A stretch of 64,000 nucleotides of DNA from Lycorma delicatula (Eukaryota > Arthropoda > Insecta > Hemiptera > Fulgoridae). The position numbers and the translations under genes are program-made. Positions 36,071 through 48,690 of the stretch are shown here, in pieces. Within the stretch, counting starts at the first letter, position 1. The number at the start of each line of letters is the position of its first letter. The stretch spans positions 164,034,575-164,098,574 of the forward strand of contig NC_134455.1 in the NCBI RefSeq assembly GCF_047948215.1, in the 5' to 3' direction. Below the pieces are notes generated by a model, which saw only the letters and a program-made list of their open reading frames with translations, ran no database searches and was not told the DNA's origin.

Positions 36071-36374
36071 ACCCACCGGGTTGGTCTAGTGGTTAACGCG
36101 TCTTTCCAAATCAGCTGATTTGGAAGTCGAAAGTTACAGCGTTCAAGTCCTAGTAGAGCCAGTTATTTTTACACGGATTTGAATACTAGATCGTGGATAC
36201 TGGTGTTCTTTGGTGGTTGAGTTTCAATTAACCACACATTTCAGGAATGGTCGAATTGAGAATGTACAAGACTACACTTCATTTACACTCATACATATCA
36301 TCCTCACTCATCCTCTGAAGAATTATCTAAACGGTAGTTACCGGAGGCTAAACAAGAAAAAAAAAAAATCAAAA
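36071..36374 (+). mobile_element. Full-length tRNA-derived SINE, family 1
   Basis: The head begins ACCCACCGGGTTGGTCTAGT, with an A-box-like GGTCTAGTGGTTAACG and a B box GTTCAAGTCC at 36141-36150. Between them, 36104-36125 is a perfect 22-bp palindrome where a tRNA anticodon arm would sit. The body includes GGATTTGAATACTAGATCG and TTAACCACACATTTCAGGA. The tail is CATCCTCTGAAGAATTATC, CCGGAGGCTAAACAAG, then a poly-A run. Exact 16-bp duplications flank it. Compared with the copy at 61259 it has TTACAG where that copy has TCAAG near the B box. It would be transcribed by RNA polymerase III and mobilised by a LINE. Confidence 0.93.
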
Positions 36375-36390
36375 AGGGAGGATTATTTTA
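36375..36390. repeat. 16-bp target-site duplication, right
   Basis: Second exact copy of AGGGAGGATTATTTTA after the poly-A tail. Confidence 0.92.
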
Positions 36391-37225
36391 GAGGAGGGGA
36401 CGTCTGAAAAAAATTTCTTCTACTACTTAATTAAAAATGCTTAGTTTAATTAGAGATATAAGTCACTAGGACTGGAGATTCTATTATTGAGGTATATCGA
36501 GGAAAAGTTTTTAAATAATGGAGAAGACTGTATTTATTCTTTTCTCAAAATATCATATAGATCAATAATAAAAAAATAATTTAGCTTGTTTAAAAATATA
36601 ATTCGATTAAATCTAAATCTATATACAACTCCTTCCTAAATTCTCATCGATGGCAAACAAAAACATTCCTATTTTAACAGCGCTGGTATAACACAGTTAA
36701 GAAATATTAAGCGTGTTGCGTATTCACAGTTTTGAACATTAATAATCTGTTTAACCAACTCACTGTGTTTTTAAAATGTAACAAGTCAATTGTTACAAAA
36801 ATTATCATCAAAATATTTCAATATTTTAGAACAGTTGTGGTTCGAGTAATCGAAATTAATCGGAATCACTCGACGCTCTGCACATGTTTAATTTGGTACT
36901 ACCAAATTATCTAATTTAGGTTGAATTATATCTAGATCGTTATGTGTATAAACACACAATATTTTAAAAATTAAACTGTAATTATTTTATAAAATAATCT
37001 GGTTTATTTCTTTTTATATTTGCTACACAAATTAAGTCGCGCTTACCTGTTTCTATGATTCAGAAAGATTTATCCTAACGAAAATGTATGATTCAAAATC
37101 CTTTTGGTTTAGTTAATGACTTCAATGCATAAAATAAAAGTACATTTTTGTTAGATATCTTTTTTTTTTATATTGGACAATAGAATTTAAATAAAAATAA
37201 CTAAACAGTACAGTGCTTTAACATT
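36391..37225. other. AT-rich spacer
   Basis: Nothing recognisable. Confidence 0.5.

Positions 37226-37252
<27 letters not shown>
37226..37252. repeat. (TA)n microsatellite
   Basis: 27 bases of alternating T and A, then GTATGTAT. On the minus strand this would be the simple-repeat tail of the adjoining LINE fragment. Confidence 0.9.
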
Positions 37253-37260
<8 letters not shown>

Positions 37261-37325
37261 CCTGGCGCTACAACCCGGCGTTGGCTTTGGCCTTCTCCAC
37301 GATTCGCCTCCAGTCTTCCCTATAT
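37253..37325 (-). pseudogene. Last codons of a LINE ORF2
   Basis: On the minus strand a frame reads LYREDWRRIVEKAKANAGL and stops at 37268-37270. WRxxVxxAKAxxGL directly before the stop is the usual closing motif of RTE-like/endonuclease-RT LINE proteins in arthropods. Only about 20 codons remain. It lies between two TA microsatellites, the left one in the position of a 3' tail. Lineage is inferred from this motif alone. Confidence 0.6.
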
Positions 37326-37339
37326 AAATTTTATATCTG

Positions 37340-37379
<40 letters not shown>

Positions 37380-37381
37380 TT
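37340..37381. repeat. (AT)n microsatellite followed by 20 T's
   Basis: Alternating A/T to 37362, then an unbroken T run to 37381. Confidence 0.95.
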
Positions 37382-38480
37382 CATTTAATATATATTTACT
37401 CATTCATACTTACACTCATACACATACGAATAAATGATGAATTTTAATAATCTTCTTCTGGATTTTGATGTAGTCTCACTCAGTTTTCAAACCTTCAGAA
37501 TTAATTAAAGCTTCTGCAACAAATAACGAAGAAAGTAAACAATATAATTTTAGTAATAATTAATAGTAAATTTATTATAGTAGGTTGTAATGGTAATCCT
37601 TGAAGCGTGCAAAAGTTATTCATTTTCTTAGTTCCAGACTACTTACGCACAATAAAAAAAAAAGAACTGACTTTCTTCTTCACGCTATCTTTATATCGTA
37701 TAACTGCTTATCAGGCCAAACCGGACACCAAATTTTGTTCTTTACACGAGTGAAATCGTAATAATAATTGTTATTATATGTAATTAATGATCATTTATTT
37801 TAATGAGGTAAATTGTTTCAAAATCATAAAAGTCCTATTTTAAAAATTTTAAAAACAATGATATAAATTTATGAAACGAAATGATAACACCCATCTTCTT
37901 CATAATTCTAATGTACACACATATCACTAGTAAGATCGTATATGTAGTGCAAAATCGTGCATAGAGTGTCTTTTTTAATTTTTTTAACATCCATACCTAA
38001 AATAATAATTATTATTCTGAAATAATTTCCAAGAGTATAATTTTCCTACAGGATAATTTTCAGTTATAGCAAATTATTATAATAGTCTATTAAATAGTAG
38101 ATTAAAATACTGCACTAATAGCCAGTTATTCGGTGTAGTGTTGTTTACAAACTAGTCATTTCGCTAATATTGGGTTCGATTCCTAGTAACGATCTATCAT
38201 TTTTGATGTTATCATTACTATTACTAGAAAAAAAGCTGGCCTACGGCCCGCTGCGAAAATATTACATGGTTTATGTTTCATTAGATATGATTTTTTTAAA
38301 TGTTTTTGCCTATTGTAACTAAATAACGTTCATGAATTTAGCGTACTACCAACAACAAAAACTTTTACAATGAAAAGTTTCAAAATCCTCAACAGTTTTA
38401 GTTGTTTCTTGAATTGTGATTTTTTAACACAGCTCCAACCCAATTTTTTTATCCCCAAATCACAAATATTATTTTAGATA
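37382..38480. other. AT-rich spacer with an old tRNA-like relic
   Basis: At about 38125-38195 a GGTGTAGTG...GGGTTCGATTCCTAG pair resembles an A and B box with roughly SINE spacing. It probably marks a very old SINE. The rest is featureless. Confidence 0.35.
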
Positions 38481-38600
38481 AATCGTTCGTATCAAGAAGT
38501 ATAAATCGTTCGAACGAATGAATCGTTCGTGAGCTGCGCGCAGCCGCCCGGCGCACCACCATTGGTCCGTCCTGCGCCAATAGCAGCTAAAATAAAAATG
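38481..38600. other. GC-rich island with repeated AATCGTTCG words
   Basis: AATCGTTCG occurs at 38481-38489, 38504-38512 and 38521-38529, with an inverted CGAACGAAT between the last two. A perfect 12-bp palindrome GCTGCGCGCAGC follows at 38533-38544, then CCCGGCGCACC and ATTGGTCC. There is no ORF. The clustering suggests either a promoter or operator-like array or the terminal part of a DNA transposon. The partner end was not found. Confidence 0.4.
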
Positions 38601-38936
38601 TGAGTCCATACAACAAACAGACCCATGAGCCATCCTTTTTTATATTGGATAGAAAATGTCTGTATTTTGGCTTATTATCTTTGGGAATAAGTGGATACAA
38701 TAATAGTAGTTATAACTTGCATAAACGTAGATATTTTATTTATTTATTTTTTTTTTTTTGGTAAATTTTGTTTAACATATAAAGGAATTATTTTTAAATA
38801 TGAGTTTAAAAAACAAATAAAATTAAAAAACAATTACTTAACTTCAATTTAAAAATGTAATTCATGATTGCACCTTTTATTTATATAATATGCAATCTCC
38901 ACTGCACAACTTAAATCATAGTTCATAAAAGAGAAG

Positions 38937-38945
38937 TTTATAAAC
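38937..38945. repeat. Probable target-site duplication, left
   Basis: TTTATAAAC, matched at 39119-39127. It is nine bases and AT-rich, so moderate support. Confidence 0.6.
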
Positions 38946-39118
38946 CTCTTCTTTTTTATTTTTTAACCTCCGGGACCACCGTCAGGTATTACTTCAGAGG
39001 ATCAGATGATCTTGCAATTTTTTAGCGTATGAAAATGCTGTACCTGACCGGGATTCTAGTCCGGGAACCTCCGGATGAAAGGCCAAGACGCAGCCACTTG
39101 CGTCACGGAGGACGCAAA
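38946..39118 (-). mobile_element. tRNA-derived SINE, family 2
   Basis: Read on the minus strand: CCTCCGTGACGCAAGTGGC (A-box part), CTTGGCCTTTCATCCGGAGG, a damaged B box (CCCGGACTAGAATCCCGG), CAGGTACAGC, then the body and the shared tail GATCCTCTGAAGTAATACC with CCCGGAGGTTAAAAAATAAA. Same family as the copy at 14680 but more complete at the head. The CTTTCAT loop is like a tRNA-Glu anticodon loop, which is only suggestive of the source tRNA. Confidence 0.85.
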
Positions 39119-39127
39119 TTTATAAAC
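39119..39127. repeat. Probable target-site duplication, right
   Basis: Second copy of TTTATAAAC. Confidence 0.6.
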
Positions 39128-42100
39128 TTGCATTCAATCTAAATGAATAAATAAAAAAAAGAAAAGTATTTTTTTAAATTAATTACTCTCAGTTATTTCC
39201 AAAAATAGATATTTTTCTAATATTTATGTCTGAGACTATGGGTGAAAACAAAGATTATAATCTATATTGCTACTTCTTGAAGTGTATAACCCGTATACCT
39301 TTAAATTATATACACTGAATAAATAATATATTAGTTTTATAGGTCTATACAAGAAAATACCACTTACAAATATTGAGATATTTTTAACTTATTGAATATT
39401 ATTTAACTCATTCTTTTAACTTATTGAACTAGCAGGGGTGTCCGTTTATGTTTTGGTAGAAGAAAATTAAGAAAGAGAAGATTAAAATGATATAAAATTA
39501 TTTCCTGCAGTTTATTCGCATTATTCTGTAGTGTTCTTTAATAAATGTGACGTGGTCAGGATTGTCGTGCTTTGAAAGCAAATGAATTAGAAAGTAAGTT
39601 ATATGGGTAAAACATAGTCAGAATATTAATCTACGGTTAATTAGTTCAAATGATGACTTACGGTAATTAGATTTAAATATATATATAAAATTTTAATATA
39701 CATATTATTAAGATATCACGTTATTGCGCTGCTTCACAAAGAATAATTATTATATTATTTTAACTTAAGTAATTAATTTATAAATACCGTACACTATATT
39801 TACCGTTCTGTTCAATTATAAAATTAATATGTTAAAAAATATAAATTTTTAATAAACAGTACCTTTCCATTAATTAATTTTATTAAAATTCCTCTTATTT
39901 TCAGCGGAATTCAGTTACATATTTCTGAACACAGAGATATTTTAAGTACAATGGTCTTGTATATTTTTACTACTTATAGAAAAATTAGTTTTTAGCACTA
40001 TCGCTTTACATAGATCTGCCGATTACAGGTAGTGCATATAATTCGTTGTTTCACAACTAAAGGGAGATGCATTATTTTCTTGTCTTACATTATCTCTTCC
40101 ATCTTTTTTATAACAGTGATACAAGTGTAACACGTAGGGTGCAAGAGGTACTAGTCAGATTTTATTTCTCTGAGAGTAATAATGATTCAATACAAAATTA
40201 ATTTCTGTGATTAAAAAATTAAGATGTCATTTTTCAGGATTAAAGTAATTGTGTTTCAGTAGTTTTGGAATTTTGATGTGGAACAGTATAGTTAACTAAG
40301 TAAAAAAAAAACGAGCATGAAATTATTTTATATCTCTTTTGAATTTTTTCTTGTTATTGATATAGTGCGTTTTACATGTTCTCATAACTTCTTAAAGTAA
40401 GCCTAATTATTTATTATTGAACGGAACTTTTGAAATAAGAATAACTTAATTACCCTAATACGCGTAGTTGAAAATTAATTATTTTTGATTAAACCGTCTT
40501 CATGAAACCTCGTGCTTAACCTCTACGTCAGCTTTATAAAAAAAATTACTTAGATTTAAATGCAAGATCAAAATAAAGTGATGAATATGGAAGATAATTC
40601 TGAATTTTTTTTTTTAATAATAAATGTTTTTTTGTAAAATTAGTCCACAATTAAGCCTCATGCGTTAGAATATAATAACATTTTTAGTATGATGAATGTT
40701 ATTTAAGCCATATTTTTAATCCTAAATTGGTTAGTAGTAATTTTTTTGTTAAAAAAAATTTCTTTTATAAGCAAATGTTTTTTAATTTAAAGATTTTTAA
40801 CAAACAATTATTAGTTTAGCTTGTTAATAGTAGTTAATTTATTTTAGATGATTTGGTTTTAGAAATTAAAATCTTAATCAGTCCTTCAGTTTAAAAATAT
40901 TAGATGAATAATTTTGACTTATAATCTATAAAAGTAAACTGACTACATAGGTTTTAATAAGCAGACCTAAATTAAATACGATATCGGACCTAGTACTGTA
41001 GGATATTGTATCTAATTTTCTTAGTTACGCTCGTTAAGAAAGGTTAAAGAATTAGATGCAATTGTGTTAACGACAATAGAACAAAATTATTCAAGTAAAG
41101 TATGTTACATAAACGAGTTATATTCTCACATATTAATTAATGTTTTAAAATAGATTAATATTAGCTTGGCAGGGTTTCTGCCTCCAATTATTTAGCAAAC
41201 AAATTAAGTATATAATCGCAGAATCGGTAATTAAGTTACTCTCAGTACATTAATTTAACAATTGCGATAATTTGTTGACCTAGTAAACACGGCTTTTTAA
41301 TAATTAACTGAATATTCATTCGTCCACAGATGTTTGAAAAGAAACAACGCAATCGTAAAAATGAGGAAGACTGAAGTCACAAGGTTAAATAAATAAGTTC
41401 CGGGTTTCCTTTGTTTGTTGTTTAAACATATAAATTAGAATTATTTATAACAACGTTTAGCGTAATTAGCTGTTATGATAACGACAAGTCAGTTGAACTC
41501 ATACAAATCAAAATATTACCATAAGTTAGAACACAGAAATATAATTATTAAAAGTAGGCTACATAAGGTTTTACTCAAGAGTTTTAAGTAAGTTTTAATC
41601 AAAATTTTTCAACTGAACTACTAACCTAATAAGAAATGAAACTATGAAAAATACACCTATTCATGTAAACAAACATTTATTAGATGTTATACGTATGCGT
41701 AGGCCCTAAAATACATGTATATATAATAACGTAGGCTAAAATTTACTTAAGCAAAGTGTAGGTGTATAAATAAGATAGTAGACCTCTTAAAATATAATCT
41801 AAAAAAAACTGATGAAATCTCTGAAAATCTTCTCATTGCACATCAGTACAATTTTTATTTTTTTTATTTTTTCAATAATTATAGGTAAACTAGAAAACTA
41901 AAATTTTTAGGAAGCTTGTAGACTGGTTATGGCATGTAGAAATGAACTTCAGGTTTTCATTCGGCTTGTAAGGGAATGAGAAGTTGTCGTAAAAGAAAAG
42001 CAGCTTTAAAATTTGGATTTCTAAGAATGTATTCATTACAAAAAAGAACAAAACAACAAAGTGATAAAATTTTTTCCATGTTTACAATGTTATAAGGTAA

Positions 42101-45100
42101 ACAAAACTTCCATTTTCTTAACTTTAATTACTTTTACATCTTTAAATCGACTGCCTTCGATGACTCGGTCACCAGGACTTTTATTTCTAAAACAATTTCA
42201 GTATTCGATTACTAAATTAACTATCATTTAGTTAATAAGACAAATTATACTTCTCTTCAGTTTCTAAGACCTACATTAGAAAAAAATTTGAAGTTTCTGC
42301 ATCTCAGATTTCATTAAAATTATTTTAATAAACAAAAAATTTAACAATTCCTTTTAAAAACTAGGTTATTAATTACTAAAATAAAGTACTAGAATAAAAT
42401 TCTACAATTACATCAACAAATAATAGAAACAAAAGAGAATTAAAAACTTAAATATTTCGAATAATAAACCCTAACAACCATAAGATTTGTAACAACCCAC
42501 TTCACTACTACACTGGAATGATGTAAATGTTCTCTTACTGCCTTGGGTGATTACCTTGTTTTTTGAGTTTAATTGGCACAGTGGTCAGCATGTTGATTTG
42601 AATTTTCAGAAAGATATATATATATACTTAAATTTATAATAAAACGTTAGGTAAAAACGCAGCAAAAGTAGACGAGAGCATATGCAGCTGAATATATCAA
42701 TTCTCTGTACGTCTGTGTGTTTTACGCGAGCTCGTATGAGCACATTCAAACAAAATGTCGAGTATAGGGTCGAAATTTTTTAATACTATATAATAGAGCA
42801 TATGTATTATATGCATACTATATATAGAGCATACCTTATGTTTTTTTTATTTTTCTAACCATAAGTTGGTAATTTACCGTGCATTACTCTTACAAAACGA
42901 TTATTAATACTACTACTATTTCTTACATAATTGATCTGATCTAATGATCAGCAAACCTTCTCACTCACCTATTTCTAGATTTAATTCCTGGTCAAGCGTT
43001 TAAATAATACGTACTTTTTTCCAAATAATATTTTTCCACTATTACAGACCATTTGCATCACGATTAAACATGAAGCGCTTTATTAGCTGTCTGTGTTCTA
43101 TGACACCGAATGAAGCCAAAAAGAAAAACATAGCTACTGAATTTAGCTAAAAAGAAAATAAAAAATCCAAATTGTTTAAAAAAAATTAACGAGTGATTTA
43201 AATGTCATCTATTATTCTCTTCATTTTCAAATATTATACATGATTTCATGAATTAACGATAAGATATCCGTTATCATATGGCAAAATCTAAGATTTTTAA
43301 AATGGACTCAGACTTTTAAAAGTGACGTATGATCTTCAATACATTTGTCTTTAAGAAATAGTTAAATTCCAGTTAATTTTAATTAATCTTTTCAATCTTT
43401 TTCAATTAAGTAAAATTTTTGAAATATATATCTTCTGTTTGCAGAAGCTTACAAAATAAATGTAGAATGAATATAATGATTTTTTTTTAATTTAAATACA
43501 ATGTATGGATATAAAGGTGTTGTATGAATTGTGAAATTTAAAAAAAAATATAATTACACCGGTTCTCACTCCTTCATACCTACGGATTGTAGATTACCCG
43601 TGTAATTGTTGTTGTAATTATTATTATTATAATTTCGTTTAGTTTCCAATTTACTATAGAAACATAATTATTTTATACTATTCCATTAAATTAAATTCTA
43701 ATTTTAAAAATTCTTTAAACTGCAAATTATATAATTATTTTTGTGTGTTAAGTTGGTAGTAAATTCTACCTTCCTCAAAATAGGAGGTCAGTAGTGCAGA
43801 CATAGTAGCGGAATGGTGCAGGTTTATGAGCTATCAAGAGATTGCTGCTGTGTACGAGTGGCAACGCATAAAAGTCTTAGAAAACAATAAGAATAATTCA
43901 CAGAATAAACAATTTTATTATTGCTGAAATAATATAATTGGGTGATTATTATTTTCAACTAATTATCTCTATATCAAACTATAATCAACATTAATACCGT
44001 GGAATTTTTAATTATTAAATAGTGGTTTAAGTGGAGAATTCAATGCTGGTTCAAACAAAAATATTGTTTCCGTTTCACACTTATTATTTGGCCGTCATTT
44101 ATTTATTGTGTTTTGCTTTATGGTATATTTATTTTTGGTTTTAACCTTTGATGTGTTTTTGTAAATGTGTTTAACTTACACTGGCGTAAGCAAATATTGC
44201 TGTATATGACGGAACGTCGGAAAGGTGCTGCATATTACGCACTTTAATCCCTTATAAAACCAAATTTTGTGAGTGAAAATCACAAATTCTATTTTGTGCT
44301 ACTAATTTTTTTACCTCTGATGAACTATCGGGTATAGTTTGGCCAAGATTTTAACCATTTATCAAAATTCTTAACTCGATAGATGCTTCTTAATTTCAAC
44401 AGATATTAAGGCAATCTTAAAAGAACGTTTATTTGACTGTAAATATTTTCTAATATGAAAACATGGCTATTAATTTTTTTTTAAATGTACCTTAGATTAC
44501 TATTCGTTGTAATTGCCAAATCAACATTGAGATATTTCTCGCATCGATCTGAGAGCTATAATTAACTACTTATATTTCTGCTGCTAGTTCATTTAACAAT
44601 GAATGGCATCTTTCTGCACAAATTTTGATAGACGATTTTCAGCTCCATATCTAAGATGGTGATTCAACTAATGTCTTTTTATTGCGTCAACAACGAGCTT
44701 TATGTGATCTTTGGGATGACCTGGGATCAACAATAATGGTGTTCGTTTAGCCGATTTTAGCCGATTTCAAAAATTGAAAGCTTAAAAATCAATCCGAATT
44801 TTGCATTCACCGGAAACTGGTTTGTTTTATTAGTTTTCAAACGTTATAAAGCACGTAAAAAGTAACCATAAGGTAGTAAGGAAGGTAGGAGAACACAGCT
44901 AAATATACCTATAAACCATTTACCTTGAGTTCAAATATTTTTTTAAAATTGTATTTTGTAAATTTTTTGTCTTAATTTATATTTCTGAATAATGGACGTT
45001 TACAAACATGGCTTTGGCAATTTTTTTGTGGTCATTTTATACATGTATTTTCTCTCTTGTCTTTCTGCTAATGGCAAATTTATTTTTCAGCTGTTTCTTT

Positions 45101-45429
45101 TTCTTATTTGTTTTAGAATAAAATTATTAATTTTAAATATAGAGGAACACTTTGTTGATGGTGTTGGAGAATAATAATCTTCCCGGTTATTAACGATCGG
45201 CATTGTACTACACTCCATTAAAGTTCAAAATTAAAATCGACTAATCTATCCTCTACTTACCCTAATCTATCATACCCCATGGAGTATGACCTTATAGAGG
45301 TCTGAATTCATAGAGATCTCCTTTTGAAGGAGGATACTGAATTCGGGGGGGGTGCTATGGTTCAGCTTTACTACTGGCTGTAGATACATGAGTGAAATCT
45401 GACCGGAATGTGTGATCATTCACGTTACA
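39128..45429. other. AT-rich spacer
   Basis: Patches of less biased composition at 42520-42600 (GGCACAGTGGTCAGCATG, tRNA A-box-like), 43790-43870, 44540-44830 and 45285-45425 may be decayed repeats. I find no RT, transposase or splice-bounded coding signal in them. Remaining sequence is plain AT-rich DNA. Confidence 0.45.
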
Positions 45430-45740
45430 GGCTTACAATCGCCATTCCTTCTCTTCTGATAGTATTTCATATTTTTAACATTGTTGCAATCATTCTTTCC
45501 TCCTACACGTTTTTCCTTCACCTTCTACATAGTTCATAAATTAACTAACCTGTTTTCTCTTCCAGACCTGTATATTCTTCTGGCCAGATTATCACGGTGT
45601 TTTCTTTCAATTCGGTCTTGTAGGTAATTTTTAATAAATTTTGTATTCGACCACCGATTTCTAACATTCTTCTAAGGCATATTTCAAAAGCTACTGATCT
45701 TAATCTTGCTGAAATTTCCGTTTCCGTGTTTCATTACAAT
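45430..45740 (-). pseudogene. Decayed LINE ORF2 fragment (doubtful)
   Basis: On the minus strand at 45650-45691 a frame reads AFEICLRRMLEIGG, like the AFExWCxRRMLxI segment that precedes the GHxLRH signature in endonuclease-RT LINEs such as the one at 34377. Further on, a shifted frame gives KFIKNYLQDRIERKHRDNLA, which I cannot align with confidence. No GHxLRH box is visible. It could be a chance resemblance. Confidence 0.35.
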
Positions 45741-48339
45741 AAACTGCTACACTACATATAAATATATTTATAAATTCCTAATTTTTAAATTTGTGTTTCA
45801 TGTTAAATTCTTTTCCATGTTATTCATGTTTCTTCTAACATATCTAAATGTAAAAAATAAAAATAAAATTAACTGATCTTTAACGTGTACCAAAATATTC
45901 ATGTATTGAATGTTTAATACAGTACCGTTTAGTTAAGAAAAAAGAGAATTAAATAAAAATATTGTTTTCGGTAAGATCACTGCCATTGAACATCATAGTT
46001 TAAATTAGTTGCGATTTCATAAACATCTTCTTTAAATGTTTCTTATGAATATTCTACTAAATTAAATTCATTAATTTAATTCCCTCAACACATCTAACTT
46101 TACAGAATGTTGGAAATCCCCTTGCCAAACATTACTGTACACTTTAATTACCTTCTTTCTGATCTGGAACATTAATTAACTAAAATTTTATGTCATCGAT
46201 AATTTGTACCGTACACCAGTAATCAATATTATAACATCGATTATCTTGTATAACTCACAACAAATATACTTCATTTTGAAATTTTATCAAAATTAGACTT
46301 CCTTCGGGTGTAAGAGAATAAATATAAACATCCACATGTTTAGACAGCCAAACACTTAACCGTTTTTCTTATCCCCTTTAAGGGACTAAGGTTACATCAT
46401 TTTTAAGGCTTCGTTAGAAACTATATACGACACTCATATATTAGTTTTGCAAAAAAAAAACTTTTATTCCAAACTTTTAAATAAAACCAAGAACTTTTTG
46501 TAGGTAAAACTATTTGTGTTAAAAGAGAAAATGTATTTCAGTTTCAAAGTATATAAATTTTCATGTCTTTATTTAATTTTTTTATATCCAGTTATATAAA
46601 GTTTGAATTTTAATGAAAACGTAGTGCCATAGAAATATTTTAGAACAAACATCACCAATTACAGTTTGAATTTAACTTTCCTCCTTAGTATGAAAAAAAA
46701 GTTAGGAAAATTAATCAGAAGAAAAGCAGAAAGAATAAAAATTATTTTTCGTGTGATCTTTCAAATTCGACGTACTTTTTGTTATGATAATTCATGTTAA
46801 ACAAAGTTAAGAATGCATTCAATAATCAAGAATAGTATTTATTTTTGCCTCTGTAATGATACTAGGAATTAGAAACTCTTTTACAAAATATTGAACTTTT
46901 TACTATTATGATAGTTATGTTTAATCTTTCTATAGATTAGAAATTTAAAAAAAAATTATAATTAAGAAAGATGTTCATTGTTATTATAAACAACACAATC
47001 TTGTTAATTTCACACTATTTTAATGGATTTTCCTAATACAATATTATCACCAGAAATATGAGTATTTAACTAATAATAATATTAAACTAAATAAAAAAAA
47101 GTACATTAAAAACAAGTAAAAGAAAACTCATACGCGTTAACGAGTTGAAGTCTGAAATATTTTTATGTAACCCGATTGTTATTTTTCTGTACCGAGTTCA
47201 AATGAGCTAACACTATTTAATTATTTGACCGAATTCTACAACATTCTGTTTAAACTTTTTAGATACTTTTACAGTACTTTCAGTGCGTATAAAGGATTAA
47301 ATAATCATACTTAGAATATTCTATAAAAATTGTTACAAAAACGTTAAGATATAAAAAGTTTTGTAATAGCAATTTAGTTTTTAAAGGAACTATTCGTTGC
47401 TTCCCACAGCAGAACGTGATATTGAAGTTAAAAACTTGATAAATATTTTGTTTCTTACTTAATCATATTTCATTGTAATATTAATAAAAAATAACAATAA
47501 CATTTTATAATTTACAAGTATTATCTTATAAATTTTTGTACGTAATAGACATTTTGTATTAATTTAAAAAAAAATTCTTAAAAATTCTCATATTACTGCA
47601 AAAATCGGTATTTAGTGTGAAAACAGTTTATATTACATTGCAGCTGTAATAACGGAATATAAATACTACTTATAGCTCAATTCCAATTATTAGTAAAAAA
47701 AATATGATCCGTCTTCCAACAGCGAGATGAGTAATATTTGGTCCGTATAGAAAAATGATGAATTTGTATAAATCAGCGTATACAAAAACGATAAACGCTT
47801 ACAGTCTTTTACTATAATTTAAAAATGAATTATAAAGTTTGCAGAAAAAGAAAGAAATTGAACAGTAGATAAAAAAAACTTATGTAAGTAAATATGGTGT
47901 TTCTTAAATTTAGTTGAGCAAAATTAAATAATTAAACAAATAATAACAATAAACATACAATGTGTCAGGAGTTAATTATTATTTCAAGTTATTCGGTTAA
48001 GTTTATAATTTTGGGTAAGAATAATAAGGGCTATTACCCTGGTATTGAAGAAGTGGAATGACATTACTTCATTATAGGAGACCCAATTAAAGCAAAATAA
48101 TATGTTTAATCTGCATGCTATACTTTCTTACATTTTTTTATCTTTCTGTATAAAACTACACTTTTCATTTATTAAAATTTGTATTCTTTTTTTAATTTAT
48201 TTCGCGTCTGTATTGCTTAAACATTTGTAAAGAGAACAGAAAGTGTAATTGTGGAAGCAATTTTTTTTATGGAGGACGTGGTTTTATCTGGTTATATACT
48301 CTGACGTGTAATAGCTATCGATCATACGGGAATTTCTTT
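45741..48339. other. AT-rich spacer
   Basis: Nothing recognisable. Confidence 0.5.
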
Positions 48340-48690
48340 TAAAGACGTAAAGTTACGGATGATGACAGGATAGGAGAGAGCGGGAAAGTGCGCGTAAAGC
48401 ACCGCGGCGCAGGTAACGGTCCTACAAGTGGGGGCGTCCACGGGAGACAACAGGGTGAAAGTCGGCCAGGTAGTGTGGGCAAGCCAAGGCTAGCCGCTCT
48501 CTGGGTCACTGTGCACACGGTGCACCTGCAAGCTTGCGACCAGTACACGGCCGACTAGCAAAGCGAACTGAACTGGTCGCATCATACTCGTGTGTGCATA
48601 TGTGCGTGCGTGTGTGTGATCCTACTGTTTTATCGCAGCCGCAATATCAGCAACAAACAGTGTGACATCGATAATCACTATCCCGGTAAC
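48340..48690. promoter_or_regulatory. CpG-rich island, candidate promoter or first exon
   Basis: About 220 bases (48340-48560) hold close to 20 CpG dinucleotides, against almost none in the surrounding kilobases. A GTGTGCATATGTGCGTGCGT-type stretch and the possible donor CCCG|GTAACA at 48685/48686 follow. No plus-strand ORF of note exists. A minus-strand 69-codon frame is Cys/Pro/Leu-rich and looks like a by-product of GC content. A repeated GTGCAC lies at 48511-48526. Promoter function is inference from composition only. Confidence 0.4.

Noticed and set aside
36071..36160. Possible functional tRNA gene
   Set aside because: A and B boxes are present, but the anticodon arm is a long palindrome, the acceptor stem does not close, and the sequence continues into a SINE body with target duplications.
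48339..48548. 69-codon minus-strand frame in the CpG island
   Set aside because: Cys/Pro/Leu-rich composition is what GC-rich DNA gives by chance; there is no motif and no splice support.
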